Assembly: GCF_014235785.1 (NCBI RefSeq)
Contig: NZ_CP060137.1
Coordinates: forward strand, 3,832,001-3,896,000
DNA: 64,000 nt
Direction: 5' to 3'
DNA from: Bacillus sp. PAMC26568
GTDB taxonomy: Bacteria > Bacillota > Bacilli > Bacillales > Bacillaceae
Made by a program: the position numbers and the translations under genes. The notes under the pieces are model-generated. The model was given only the letters and a program-made list of their open reading frames with translations. It did no database searches and was not told where the DNA came from. Shown one piece after another: positions 16,037-24,474 of the stretch; within the stretch, counting starts at the first letter, position 1, and each line of letters begins with the position of its first letter.

Positions 16037-17760
16037 ACTTGAAACGAAAGCTTACCCGTTTTTTCGTTTTTCATATAGTCGTCTGGTTCATTATGTTTCT
16101 GACCATCATCGGAGCGACACTGGCAATCTTAATGACTCAGGATTTTAATAATATTTTAGAAAAAGAAGTAAAGCGGATTGATCCATTATATATAGGAGAT
16201 ATCTTTCAGTTCTCAGAGGATGCCTTCTCCCTGGACAAATATGCAAAAAGTGCGATTAAAAAGCAGAATGGATGGCTCCAGGTGATTGATGAAGAGGGAA
16301 ACGTTGTTTTTTCTTATTTAACTCCTTCTTCCCTCCCTAAAAAATACACATTGCCTAATTTTTTTGCTGAAGCTGAAAAAGCATTTCACTATGAACAAAC
16401 GTATTGGATGCTGCATCAGGAGGAAGAATCATATATCGTGCTTTACGGAAAGCATTCGGTCAATACCGAATTAATGACAGAACTCATTGACAGCGGCATT
16501 ACGGTAAATGAAACACCTGCACTCACCAAAAAATTGGAAGAAACTTTTTCAAAAAAGAATGGATGGCTTACGGTCTACAATCCAGATTATTCACTTCTCT
16601 ACTCTTTTAATAAACAAAACAAAAATTTACCTGGCTACTATGAAATCTTGTCCTATAAAAAAGAACCATGGAACCACAAAACGTCCATATCAAGTTATGT
16701 TGATCCAACAACCGGAAATATCTATATCATCGGCACACCAAATAAAAGCTATTTTCCTGACGATCAGTATGACAATACTGTAGTCTTGTCCTTGCTAAAG
16801 GGATTAGCTGTTTTTACTCTCGTTACGGGGATGTTATTTTTCCTTATTTCCATATGGTACTCCAATAAGCTGGGGCGGCCGCTGCTGCATATGATTCTAT
16901 GGATTGAGAATCTTGCATTTGGACGATACGAAGAACCGCTGTCTAAAAAAGGCGTCAGAGCAAGCTCACGCCATAACGGAAAATTAAAAAACTCATTTAG
17001 AATCTATCATGATATTATTTACTCTTTGAATGTTCTGACTTCCAATTTGATTCAAAAAGAGAAGGACCGGGCTGAGATGGATGAAAAAAGAGAAGATTGG
17101 ATTACCGGACTCTCTCATGATTTAAAAACGCCTTTAAGCTCTTTATACGGCTATGCTTATATGCTTCAATCTGAGCAATATGACTGGACCAAAGATGAAG
17201 TGCAGGAATTTGCCGGTATTATGAAAGATAAAGCAAGCTATATGACATCTCTCATTGATGACTTTAATTTGACCTATCGTTTAAAAAATAACGCGCTTCC
17301 CCTGCAAATCGAGACGGAAGAAATGAACGAAATAATTAGAAGAACACTTGTTCATATTTTAAATGATCCCCTGTATCAAGAGCGTCTTATTGATTTTCAG
17401 CCGTCCGAAGAAGAAATCTGTTATCCTATTGACCGCAAGTGGTTTCATCGCATCATCGAAAATCTTGTTGCCAATGCGATAAAGCATAACCCGCCGTCAA
17501 CAAGCGTCAGGATCTCTCTGAAGAAAGCGGATGATTCCTTTTCCATCTTCATTGAAGACAATGGAAAAGGAATGGACGCGGCAACTAAAAACAACCTATT
17601 TGATCGATATTTTAGAGGAACAAACACTGAGGAATCGACAAAAGGAACCGGACTCGGCCTTGCGATTGCAAAGCAATTAATTCATGCCCACCATGGACAG
17701 ATTACGGTTTGGAGCAAGCTCGGCGAAGGTACCAGGATAACCTTGAAATTCCCACTTTAA
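16033..17760 (+). CDS. Membrane sensor histidine kinase
   Basis: 575 aa. TM1 about 9-34, a large extracytoplasmic domain 35-248 that contains two similar segments (KKQNGWLQVIDEEGNVVFSY near 77-96 and KKNGWLTVYNPDYSLLYSF near 174-192), TM2 about 252-277, HAMP-like linker, HisKA with His362 (GLSHDLKTPLSSLYGY), and HATPase with NLVANAIKHNPP, EDNGKGM and GTGLGLAI. Partner is the preceding regulator. The internal similarity suggests a duplicated sensor module. Ligand unknown. Confidence 0.9.
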   Translation: MNLKRKLTRFFVFHIVVWFIMFLTIIGATLAILMTQDFNNILEKEVKRIDPLYIGDIFQFSEDAFSLDKYAKSAIKKQNGWLQVIDEEGNVVFSYLTPSSLPKKYTLPNFFAEAEKAFHYEQTYWMLHQEEESYIVLYGKHSVNTELMTELIDSGITVNETPALTKKLEETFSKKNGWLTVYNPDYSLLYSFNKQNKNLPGYYEILSYKKEPWNHKTSISSYVDPTTGNIYIIGTPNKSYFPDDQYDNTVVLSLLKGLAVFTLVTGMLFFLISIWYSNKLGRPLLHMILWIENLAFGRYEEPLSKKGVRASSRHNGKLKNSFRIYHDIIYSLNVLTSNLIQKEKDRAEMDEKREDWITGLSHDLKTPLSSLYGYAYMLQSEQYDWTKDEVQEFAGIMKDKASYMTSLIDDFNLTYRLKNNALPLQIETEEMNEIIRRTLVHILNDPLYQERLIDFQPSEEEICYPIDRKWFHRIIENLVANAIKHNPPSTSVRISLKKADDSFSIFIEDNGKGMDAATKNNLFDRYFRGTNTEESTKGTGLGLAIAKQLIHAHHGQITVWSKLGEGTRITLKFPL

Positions 17761-17773
17761 TACCAATAGAATC

Positions 17774-17800
17774 AGGTCAAATCTATAAAAGATTTGGCCT
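17774..17800 (+). terminator. Stem-loop after the kinase gene
   Basis: AGGTCAAATC, seven bases, GATTTGGCCT. No T-run follows, so termination would be weak. Confidence 0.4.
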
Positions 17801-17941
17801 ATTCCAATGGATCTATTTAACAGCTTAAAATGATGTTCATTTTAAGGTCTCTGTGATATTTTATATAGTAGATTAAACTTGAATTCAGAATATTTATTCT
17901 TATATTTTGTAAGCGTTTTATCAAAAGGGGTGTCACGATTT

Positions 17942-20632
17942 ATGAAGAGAAAGGATCTGGTTTACAGCTTATTTACCCAGGAGCAGAACAACACTGGATT
18001 TTCTGCCTATCAAATTTCAGAATTGCTTTTGTTGGATCGTGCAAATGTAAGCAGTGATCTGAATAAATTAGTAAAAGAAGGAAAACTATCAAAATCCTCG
18101 TCAAGACCCGTTGTTTTCTATCTGAATTCGTCTGATTTTTCCATCCATGAAAACGATAGTGTCAGTTTGCTTGATTCGTTTCAAAAGGAAAACCGCAGTT
18201 TGAGGACAGCGCTCGATCAGGCAAAATCAGCTATCCTATACCCCCCTCATGGCATGCATACACTAATATTTGGCGAAACAGGTGTTGGAAAATCGATGTT
18301 CGCCTCCATGATGCATAAGTTTGCAATGGAAGCAGCGCGCCTGACTGAGACCGCTCCATTCGTTGTTTTTAACTGTGCTGATTATGCAAATAATCCTCAG
18401 CTTTTGCTTGGCCAGCTTTTCGGTGTAAAAAAAGGGGCTTACACAGGAGCTGTTGAACAAAAAGGACTGATTGAAAAAGCAAATGGGGGAATCTTATTTT
18501 TAGACGAAGTTCACCGGCTTTCACCTGAAGGACAAGAGATGCTCTTTACGTTTATCGATGGAGGCATGTACCGCAGATTAGGAGAGTCAGAGAATGAACG
18601 CAAAGCACAGGTTCTCATTCTGGCAGCTACAACGGAAGATCCCGTTTCCTCTCTGCTCCAGACATTTAAACGGAGAATGCCGATGGTCATCACCCTCCCT
18701 CCGCTTCGGGAACGCTCCTCTGAAGAACGCTTGTTATTGATCAAACGCTTCTTCACAGATGAAAGCATCCGCTTAGGAAAAGAAATTCACGTCTCACCGA
18801 ATACAATGCGTGCTTTGCTCTTCTATCCATGCACAAGCAACATTGGCCAGCTCAAAGCGGACATTCAGCTGACATGTGCAAAAGCATATGCTGAATATGT
18901 CACAAATAAAAAGCAAAGCATTCAGATCCGTTCTTCAGATTTGAACTGGTATATTAAAGAAGGCTTATTTATTGAGAAAAAAACGAAACATTCTCTGATT
19001 CAAATGAACGAGCAATACACGTTCAGCCCGACCGACACTTATTCCGTTCAGGCTCAGCCTTCATTTGACCATACTATTTATGAACAAATTGATATGAAAT
19101 ATGAAGAATTGAAAAATCAGAATATCAATCAAGATGAAATGGCTATGCTGATGGACCATAACATCCAGGCTCTTTTCAAACAATATTTAAAGCAAACGAT
19201 CCAGCAAATGAGCAAGGAAAATCTTCAAAAGATTCTTTCAGCAGATATTGTAAAAGTAAGCGAAAAAATTATTCATCTGGCTGAAAAAAGATTAAACCGC
19301 ACGTTTGATGAGAAAGTTTTTGTAGGCCTCTCCCTTCATCTGCAAACGTTAATGCAGCGGCTGGAATCACATAAACAAATTTATCATCCGAATTTAACGG
19401 CAATCCGTGAGCATTACCGGGACCAATTTAATGTGGCAATCGAGAGTATGAGGCTTGTTGAGGATACGTTTTCCATTACGATTCCGTTTGATGAAGTTGC
19501 GTTTCTTACGATGTTTTTCGTTGTAGATTCTGATGAAGCACCGAGCTTTCACACTTCCGTCTTCGTACTCGCTCATGGAAACGGAATTGCAAGAGAAATG
19601 GCTGCTGTAACCAATCATCTCTTGGGTAATGAAGAAATTACAGGGATTGATATGCCGCTGCATGAATCGCCAGAGGAATTCTTGCAGCGTGTCAAAAAAG
19701 AGATCAAGGCCTTGCATCATTGCAGCGGACTGCTCCTATTGATTGATATGGGATCCTTGTCCTTTATTGGGGAAATGATTGAAACCGAGTTCTCCATTCC
19801 CGTTAAAGTCATCCCTATGGTCAGCACCGCACATGTCATAGAGGCCTCCCGAAAATCAAGCCTTGGCTATCATTTGGATGAACTATATGAGGACGTTAAA
19901 AATTTAACACCCTTCTATCTTCAGACTCAAAAAGAGAAGCGTTCAAACAGCCAAACGATGAAATCAGTGATCTTAACCGCATGTTTAACTGGTGAAGGCA
20001 GTGCCATTGCGATCAAAAATATCCTTGAAAATTATTTGCATTTCAATAAAGAAATCATTGAGATCTTGCCGATCAGTATTTTTGATCGAAAAGAAATGCA
20101 CAAAATGCTTACAAATATATCAAAAGAGCGCAATATACTCTGTATTGTCTGCAACTTCGAAATTGCCTTGCCTTACAGGACCATACATGTTCAGGATATT
20201 TTGAACATGAAGGAGATCAAAACGATACAAGAGCTGATAACCCATGAGGAAACGTATATTAAAATGGCCGATGCTCTGCAGCAGACTCTTTCAATTGATG
20301 ATGCAAGCGGAGTCATTACGATTGTGCGTAACGTTTTAAACGATCTTCAGCTTCAGACAAATACGTATCTGAATCACGAAAGCCTGATGGGCATCGTTCT
20401 TCATATCAGCTGTATGCTTGACCGCTTGAGAAATAAACAATCCTTTGTCACCTATCCTGAGAAAGAAGAGAAAATAAATGAACACTATCTTCTTTATTTA
20501 AAAATACGTAAAGCATTAAATAAAATTGAAGAAGCATATCAAATTGCCATCCCTAATGATGAAGTGTGCTTCATCATGGATTTCTTATTAAAAAATGAGA
20601 GCAGTGCTAAAACTGAAAAAACGTCCGTCTGA
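17942..20632 (+). CDS. LevR-type sigma54-dependent PTS regulator
   Basis: 896 aa from ATG 17942 (AAAGGGGTG site); an in-frame upstream ATG at 17879 has none. N-terminal winged HTH about 1-60, AAA+ domain about 90-330 with Walker A GETGVGKS (111-118), GAYTGA (165-170, the sigma54-contact loop) and Walker B ILFLDEV (184-190). Then a PRD domain, an EIIA-mannose-like domain (SVFVLAHGNGIAREMAAV), an EIIB-like part and a second PRD. This is the LevR/ManR class: activity is set by PTS phosphorylation of PRD histidines. The matching -24/-12 promoter lies before the PTS operon at 26.2 kb. Confidence 0.9.
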   Translation: MKRKDLVYSLFTQEQNNTGFSAYQISELLLLDRANVSSDLNKLVKEGKLSKSSSRPVVFYLNSSDFSIHENDSVSLLDSFQKENRSLRTALDQAKSAILYPPHGMHTLIFGETGVGKSMFASMMHKFAMEAARLTETAPFVVFNCADYANNPQLLLGQLFGVKKGAYTGAVEQKGLIEKANGGILFLDEVHRLSPEGQEMLFTFIDGGMYRRLGESENERKAQVLILAATTEDPVSSLLQTFKRRMPMVITLPPLRERSSEERLLLIKRFFTDESIRLGKEIHVSPNTMRALLFYPCTSNIGQLKADIQLTCAKAYAEYVTNKKQSIQIRSSDLNWYIKEGLFIEKKTKHSLIQMNEQYTFSPTDTYSVQAQPSFDHTIYEQIDMKYEELKNQNINQDEMAMLMDHNIQALFKQYLKQTIQQMSKENLQKILSADIVKVSEKIIHLAEKRLNRTFDEKVFVGLSLHLQTLMQRLESHKQIYHPNLTAIREHYRDQFNVAIESMRLVEDTFSITIPFDEVAFLTMFFVVDSDEAPSFHTSVFVLAHGNGIAREMAAVTNHLLGNEEITGIDMPLHESPEEFLQRVKKEIKALHHCSGLLLLIDMGSLSFIGEMIETEFSIPVKVIPMVSTAHVIEASRKSSLGYHLDELYEDVKNLTPFYLQTQKEKRSNSQTMKSVILTACLTGEGSAIAIKNILENYLHFNKEIIEILPISIFDRKEMHKMLTNISKERNILCIVCNFEIALPYRTIHVQDILNMKEIKTIQELITHEETYIKMADALQQTLSIDDASGVITIVRNVLNDLQLQTNTYLNHESLMGIVLHISCMLDRLRNKQSFVTYPEKEEKINEHYLLYLKIRKALNKIEEAYQIAIPNDEVCFIMDFLLKNESSAKTEKTSV

Positions 20633-20657
20633 TGTAATCCAGACGGACGTTTTTTTT
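20619..20657 (+). terminator. Intrinsic terminator of the LevR-type gene
   Basis: AACGTCCGTCTG / CAGACGGACGTT with an 8-base loop and a following T-run; the stop codon lies in the loop edge. Confidence 0.9.
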
Positions 20658-20720
20658 ATTATAAAAGCAATTTTTGTAAATAATAAGACCATTCTAAAAC
20701 CAGAACGAAGGGGCTATATA

Positions 20721-21749
20721 ATGGAGAGAAATTATGCAATAGACTTTATTAAATTTTTTGCGATATTTGCTGTAGTTGTGATACATACGTTTCCATTAGA
20801 TAGTCAGATTGCATTATTTATTCTTGATAACCTTTCTAGATTCGCTGTTCCTTTTTTCTTTGTTGCTTCTGGTTATTTGTTCGGAATAAAAATTTTAAAA
20901 AACAGAGAGTCTGTTGTATATTTCAAAAGATATGTTATAAAAATAGTTAAAATTTACGTTTGCTGGCTCATATTTTATACAATCTACGATGTTCTCGTCA
21001 TCTATCAAAGTCATTCTAATGTTCACCAGAAATTAATGAAGTATTTTGATGAATTTACAATGCTGAATCTTTTATATTTTGGCAAAGGGACCAGCGGGTA
21101 TCAATTATGGTTTTTAACGGCCTTAATTTGGAGTATCATTATTCTGTTTATTTTTTTCAGACTAAAAAAACTAAATGTGCTATTAACACTTAGTTTTATT
21201 TTGAACATCATAGGCCTTTTCGGACAATCCTATTCAATATTCTATAAAATTTCGATAAACACTAGAGATGCAATATTCTTCGGTTTATTTTATACAACGT
21301 TAGGATTTTTCTTTGCTTATCATTCACAATTTATGAAATCCTTGAAAATAAATATAAACATTTATCTATATTTATTTTTTGTCTTTTCATGTCTGCAAGT
21401 GGTAGAGGGCTATATTTTAGAAAAGATATTATCAGCCAGTCACGGAGAATATTTTATATCCACCATTTTTCTAACCTTGTTTTTATTTTCCTTTGCACTG
21501 AATAACAATCAGTTAGGAAAAGGTTTGCTTGCAACAAAAATTGGAAGTAATGCTTTAGGTATTTATATTATCCATGTTTTTTTTATAAAAATAATTGAGA
21601 TGGGAGTAAATGTTTTGGGGCTGAAAAGCATGACAGAAAATTTAATTTGGACCCAGCTATTTACCCTGTTTATTTTTGTTATATCGTATGTTGCATATAA
21701 TTTTCTTCAATCAATAAAACAGGCATTTAAAGGGAGAGAAATGAAATAA
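20721..21749 (+). CDS. Membrane acyltransferase (acyltransferase-3 family)
   Basis: 342 aa, about ten predicted helices. The start reads MERNYAIDFIKFFAIFAVVV then IHTFP, the R/D and His motif of acyltransferase-3 proteins (OafA, WecH, staphylococcal OatA membrane part), and the C-terminal part has LGIYIIHVFFIKIIEMGV. It O-acetylates surface sugars in known members; the substrate here is unknown. GAAGGGGC precedes ATG 20721. The gene is clearly more AT-rich than its neighbours and has no functional link to the PTS genes, which suggests transfer. Confidence 0.82.
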   Translation: MERNYAIDFIKFFAIFAVVVIHTFPLDSQIALFILDNLSRFAVPFFFVASGYLFGIKILKNRESVVYFKRYVIKIVKIYVCWLIFYTIYDVLVIYQSHSNVHQKLMKYFDEFTMLNLLYFGKGTSGYQLWFLTALIWSIIILFIFFRLKKLNVLLTLSFILNIIGLFGQSYSIFYKISINTRDAIFFGLFYTTLGFFFAYHSQFMKSLKININIYLYLFFVFSCLQVVEGYILEKILSASHGEYFISTIFLTLFLFSFALNNNQLGKGLLATKIGSNALGIYIIHVFFIKIIEMGVNVLGLKSMTENLIWTQLFTLFIFVISYVAYNFLQSIKQAFKGREMK

Positions 21750-21764
21750 TAAGAAGATTATCTG

Positions 21765-21801
21765 CTTCTAAGGGTACCAGTATACGCGGTTCCCCTAGAA
21801 G
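21765..21801. terminator. Inverted repeat between convergent genes
   Basis: CTTCTAAGGG with CCCCTAGAAG and a 17-base interior, between the acyltransferase and chbG stops. It lacks a clear T-run; terminator function is tentative. Confidence 0.4.
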
Positions 21802-21820
21802 TGAGATTGGGATAAATAAG

Positions 21821-22510
21821 CTATATACGTCCAGATGCCATCAAAATCGAAAGCTCATTGCTTCTTTGCAAACAATAGGAAGAACCCTTTAATAATGCTT
21901 TATCAATATACGCAGGGTGGCACATGACTTCAACCCGAATATCCCCGTGATAGTTCTCTTGCAAATCCGTAAAATAATCCGGACTTAAATCATCACCGTA
22001 AAAAGTATGAACAAATACATCAGAGAATGCTTCCAGGCCTTCTTTTTCCCCTTCCCAAAAACGCCTGACCGGCAAATCATACTTATTTGAAAGCTTCTTA
22101 ATAACCTGCTCCAGCACTGGCCATGAATGAACATGATGATGACTGTCCAGATGAGTTGGAGTGAGTCCAAATGACAAAAACCGCTGAATTTGCGCCTCCC
22201 ATTCAATCTCAACTTCCGCACTATTCAGATTCTGGTTTTGGCCAGGATCATTTTTAATCTTAAAAAAGCCGTTATTATCTAGTAAAGAAGGTACTTGATC
22301 GCTTGCTGCCTTTCCGCAAGTGAGCGTTAAGTGAATGCCGATCTGGAGCTCGGCATGCTGCTTAGCAAGCGAAACAGCGTGCTCTGCACCAGGCATATTC
22401 ACCATCATTGTCGCTGAATTTACAATACCGTGAGTATGTGCGTCAATGATTCCGTAATTCACACCCCGTGAATAGCCAAAATCATCTGCATTGATAATAA
22501 AATGAGGCAT
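21821..22510 (-). CDS. chbG: ChbG/YdjC-type carbohydrate deacetylase
   Basis: 229 aa. YdjC/HpnK fold with the metal-binding start FIINADDFGYSRGVN (Asp pair) and THLDSHHHVHSWPVLEQVI (His cluster). E. coli ChbG removes one acetyl group from chitobiose and chitobiose-6-phosphate, which makes them substrates for ChbF and inducers. As the last gene of an IIB-IIC-IIA-GH4 operon on the same strand, the same role is likely here. A 226-bp gap with MITE copy B separates it from the GH4 gene. Confidence 0.88.
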   Translation of the reverse strand: MPHFIINADDFGYSRGVNYGIIDAHTHGIVNSATMMVNMPGAEHAVSLAKQHAELQIGIHLTLTCGKAASDQVPSLLDNNGFFKIKNDPGQNQNLNSAEVEIEWEAQIQRFLSFGLTPTHLDSHHHVHSWPVLEQVIKKLSNKYDLPVRRFWEGEKEGLEAFSDVFVHTFYGDDLSPDYFTDLQENYHGDIRVEVMCHPAYIDKALLKGSSYCLQRSNELSILMASGRI

Positions 22511-22554
22511 AAAATTCCTCCTGTCTTCTTAAAGAGGGTGTGCTTGATTAGTTA

Positions 22555-22688
22555 TTATTTAAGGCTGTTTTCGCATTGATTGTTGTTTTAGGTTATTAAT
22601 TGTACCCGTGGATTTCGGCTGCAATCCACTAAAGGTTTTAACCATTTTTTCTAAAAGCAGCAAACTTTACGAAAAGAGCCTTATTTAA
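22555..22688. repeat. MITE-like element, copy B, with perfect 8-bp target duplication
   Basis: Element 22563-22680 (118 bp) starts GGCTGTTTTCGC and ends GCGA-type TTACGAAAAGAGCC, imperfect terminal inverted repeats. It is flanked by TTATTTAA at 22555-22562 and 22681-22688. It shares both arms with copy A but lacks the 103-bp nested unit. It lies inside the chb-like operon, between the GH4 and chbG genes. Confidence 0.8.
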
Positions 22689-22736
22689 AATTTCAGTCGC
22701 CATTTTCTGCTCCAATACCAAACTTTTAAAATACTA

Positions 22737-24056
22737 TTAACGATAAGAAGCTTCTTTGAAAAACTGCGGAAGGTATTGTTTATGCGCTTCCAGCATTTCA
22801 TCAAGAATTTGCTTTGCTACACGATCTGATGGAACGAGGGGATTAATGGACATGGCGAGTAAAGCCGTTTCGTAGCTGCCTGTAACTGCTGCCTCAGCCG
22901 CCACTCTTTCAAACGATTTAATTTGCTGAACCAGCCCGTTGACAGCCACAGGAAGCTCGCCCACCGCAATTGGCTTAGGACCTTCTTTTGTAATGATGCA
23001 ATCCACTTCAACCGCTGACTCATAAGGAAGATTTGTTATCGCTCCCTTATTTTCAACATTTACTGGCTGAATGTCCCCTGTATTATTGTAAATGGAGTTA
23101 ATTAAGCTGCAGGCAGCATCACTGTAATAAGCCCCTCCGCGTTTTTCCAGCTGCGGCGGCTTGATCGACAGATTTGGATCCTTGTAGAGTTCAAACAAAT
23201 CTTTTTCAAGCTGCTTTACGACTTCTCCTCTGCACCCTTTTACAGCAGCCTCTTCTTTCTCTTGATCAAGCATTTCCCGCGTTTTATAGTAATAACGGTG
23301 ATATGGACATGGAATCACCTGCAGCGCTTTCAAAAATTGCGGCTCCCATTCAAGGGACGCAATGTTTTGCATCGACATTTGCTGATCCTCAGCAATCAGT
23401 TTATCGATAATATCAGCAGTTTTGTCCTTCCCATCTAAATATACACGCAAACCGAATACCATATGATTCAAACCTGCAAAATCAATTTGTATTCGTGCAC
23501 TTTCAACATTCATGACTTTTGCAATGTGCATTTTCATGCCGATGGGAACGTTGCACAAACCTACTGCTTTCCTAATCTTGCTGTATCTTAAAACAGCTTC
23601 TGTAACCATTCCTGCTGGATTCGTAAAGTTAATCAGCCATGCATCCGGACAAAGCTCCTCCATGTCACGGCATATATCAAGAATGACTGGAATCGTCCGA
23701 AGCCCTTTAAATAAGCCGCCTGGACCATTCGTTTCTTGTCCGATGACATCATACTTAAGCGGAATTTTCTCATCCAATATCCGAGCATCTATCGACCCTA
23801 CACGCATTTGTGTTGTCACAAAATCGGCATCCTTTAACGCAAGCCTTCTATCAGTCGTTAACTGAATTTGAATTGGAATTCCGGCTTTTTCGACCATTCG
23901 CTTGGCCAGCTGCCCGACAATCTCCAGTTTCTCTTTACCAGCTTCGATGTCAACGAGCCAGATTTCTGAAACAGGGAGTTCGCTGTAGCGTTTGATAAAT
24001 CCTTCAATTAATTCCGGTGTATAGCTTGAACCGCCGCCTATGGTTACAATTTTCAT
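22737..24056 (-). CDS. chbF: 6-phospho-beta-glucosidase, GH4 (ChbF/LicH type)
   Basis: 439 aa. NAD-dependent glycosidase family 4: nucleotide-binding start MKIVTIGGGSSYTPELIEG, catalytic metal-site Cys in GLCNVPIG (the CNVP form seen in 6-phospho-beta-glucosidases), His in AGLNHMVFGL, and GQETNGPGGLFKGLRTIP. ATG 24056 with a GAGGTGA site matches the family start. Hydrolyses the phosphorylated disaccharide delivered by the PTS. LicH (lichenan) and ChbF (chitobiose) share this sequence type; the chbG neighbour favours chitobiose. Confidence 0.9.
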   Translation of the reverse strand: MKIVTIGGGSSYTPELIEGFIKRYSELPVSEIWLVDIEAGKEKLEIVGQLAKRMVEKAGIPIQIQLTTDRRLALKDADFVTTQMRVGSIDARILDEKIPLKYDVIGQETNGPGGLFKGLRTIPVILDICRDMEELCPDAWLINFTNPAGMVTEAVLRYSKIRKAVGLCNVPIGMKMHIAKVMNVESARIQIDFAGLNHMVFGLRVYLDGKDKTADIIDKLIAEDQQMSMQNIASLEWEPQFLKALQVIPCPYHRYYYKTREMLDQEKEEAAVKGCRGEVVKQLEKDLFELYKDPNLSIKPPQLEKRGGAYYSDAACSLINSIYNNTGDIQPVNVENKGAITNLPYESAVEVDCIITKEGPKPIAVGELPVAVNGLVQQIKSFERVAAEAAVTGSYETALLAMSINPLVPSDRVAKQILDEMLEAHKQYLPQFFKEASYR

Positions 24057-24083
24057 TATATTCACCTCATTCTTTTTATAAAA

Positions 24084-24118
24084 AACAAAGGGGAGCGCAC
24101 ACAAATCGTTCCCCTTTC
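24084..24118 (-). terminator. Intrinsic terminator inside the PTS operon
   Basis: On the minus strand AAAGGGGA, a 15-base interior, TCCCCTTT, then GTTTTTT. It lies between the IIA and GH4 genes and would lower expression of the last two genes relative to the PTS subunits. Confidence 0.75.
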
Positions 24119-24125
24119 TCATTTT

Positions 24126-24452
24126 TCAGTTTTTCTTTTCTATTTTTTTATGCAAATAAATAATCTCCTGTGTCAGCTCTCGAACTGTGATAGTGTTCAT
24201 TAAGTGATCCTGTGCATGCACTAAAAGAATGGACACTTCTGCTTTCTGACCGCGGGCTTCTTCCTGAATAAGACCTGTCTGAGAATGGTGAGCCTCCTTC
24301 AGCTCATTTTTTGCCTGTTCAAAACATGCTTCCGCTTCTTCAAAGTTCCCTTCTCTTGCATATTGCATCGCTTCAATTAGAGAACTGCGTGCATTGCCGC
24401 TGTGAAGAATGATTTGGAAGGCCGTTTGTTCAATTGAAATGCTTGCTGTCAT
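24126..24452 (-). CDS. chbA: PTS lactose/cellobiose-type EIIA
   Basis: 108-aa helical EIIA of the lactose/chitobiose family. The phosphorylation site is His79 in LLVHAQDHLMN, the family motif; a trimer-metal Asp82 is also present. EAHHSQTGLIQEEA precedes it. Accepts phosphate from HPr and gives it to EIIB. Standard length. Confidence 0.93.
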   Translation of the reverse strand: MTASISIEQTAFQIILHSGNARSSLIEAMQYAREGNFEEAEACFEQAKNELKEAHHSQTGLIQEEARGQKAEVSILLVHAQDHLMNTITVRELTQEIIYLHKKIEKKN

Positions 24453-24474
24453 GATTGTACTTCCTCCCTTTAAG

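Noticed and set aside
17879..17941. Longer N-terminus for the LevR-type protein
   Set aside because: The upstream ATG has no ribosome site; the one at 17942 has AAAGGGGTG and fits the family start.
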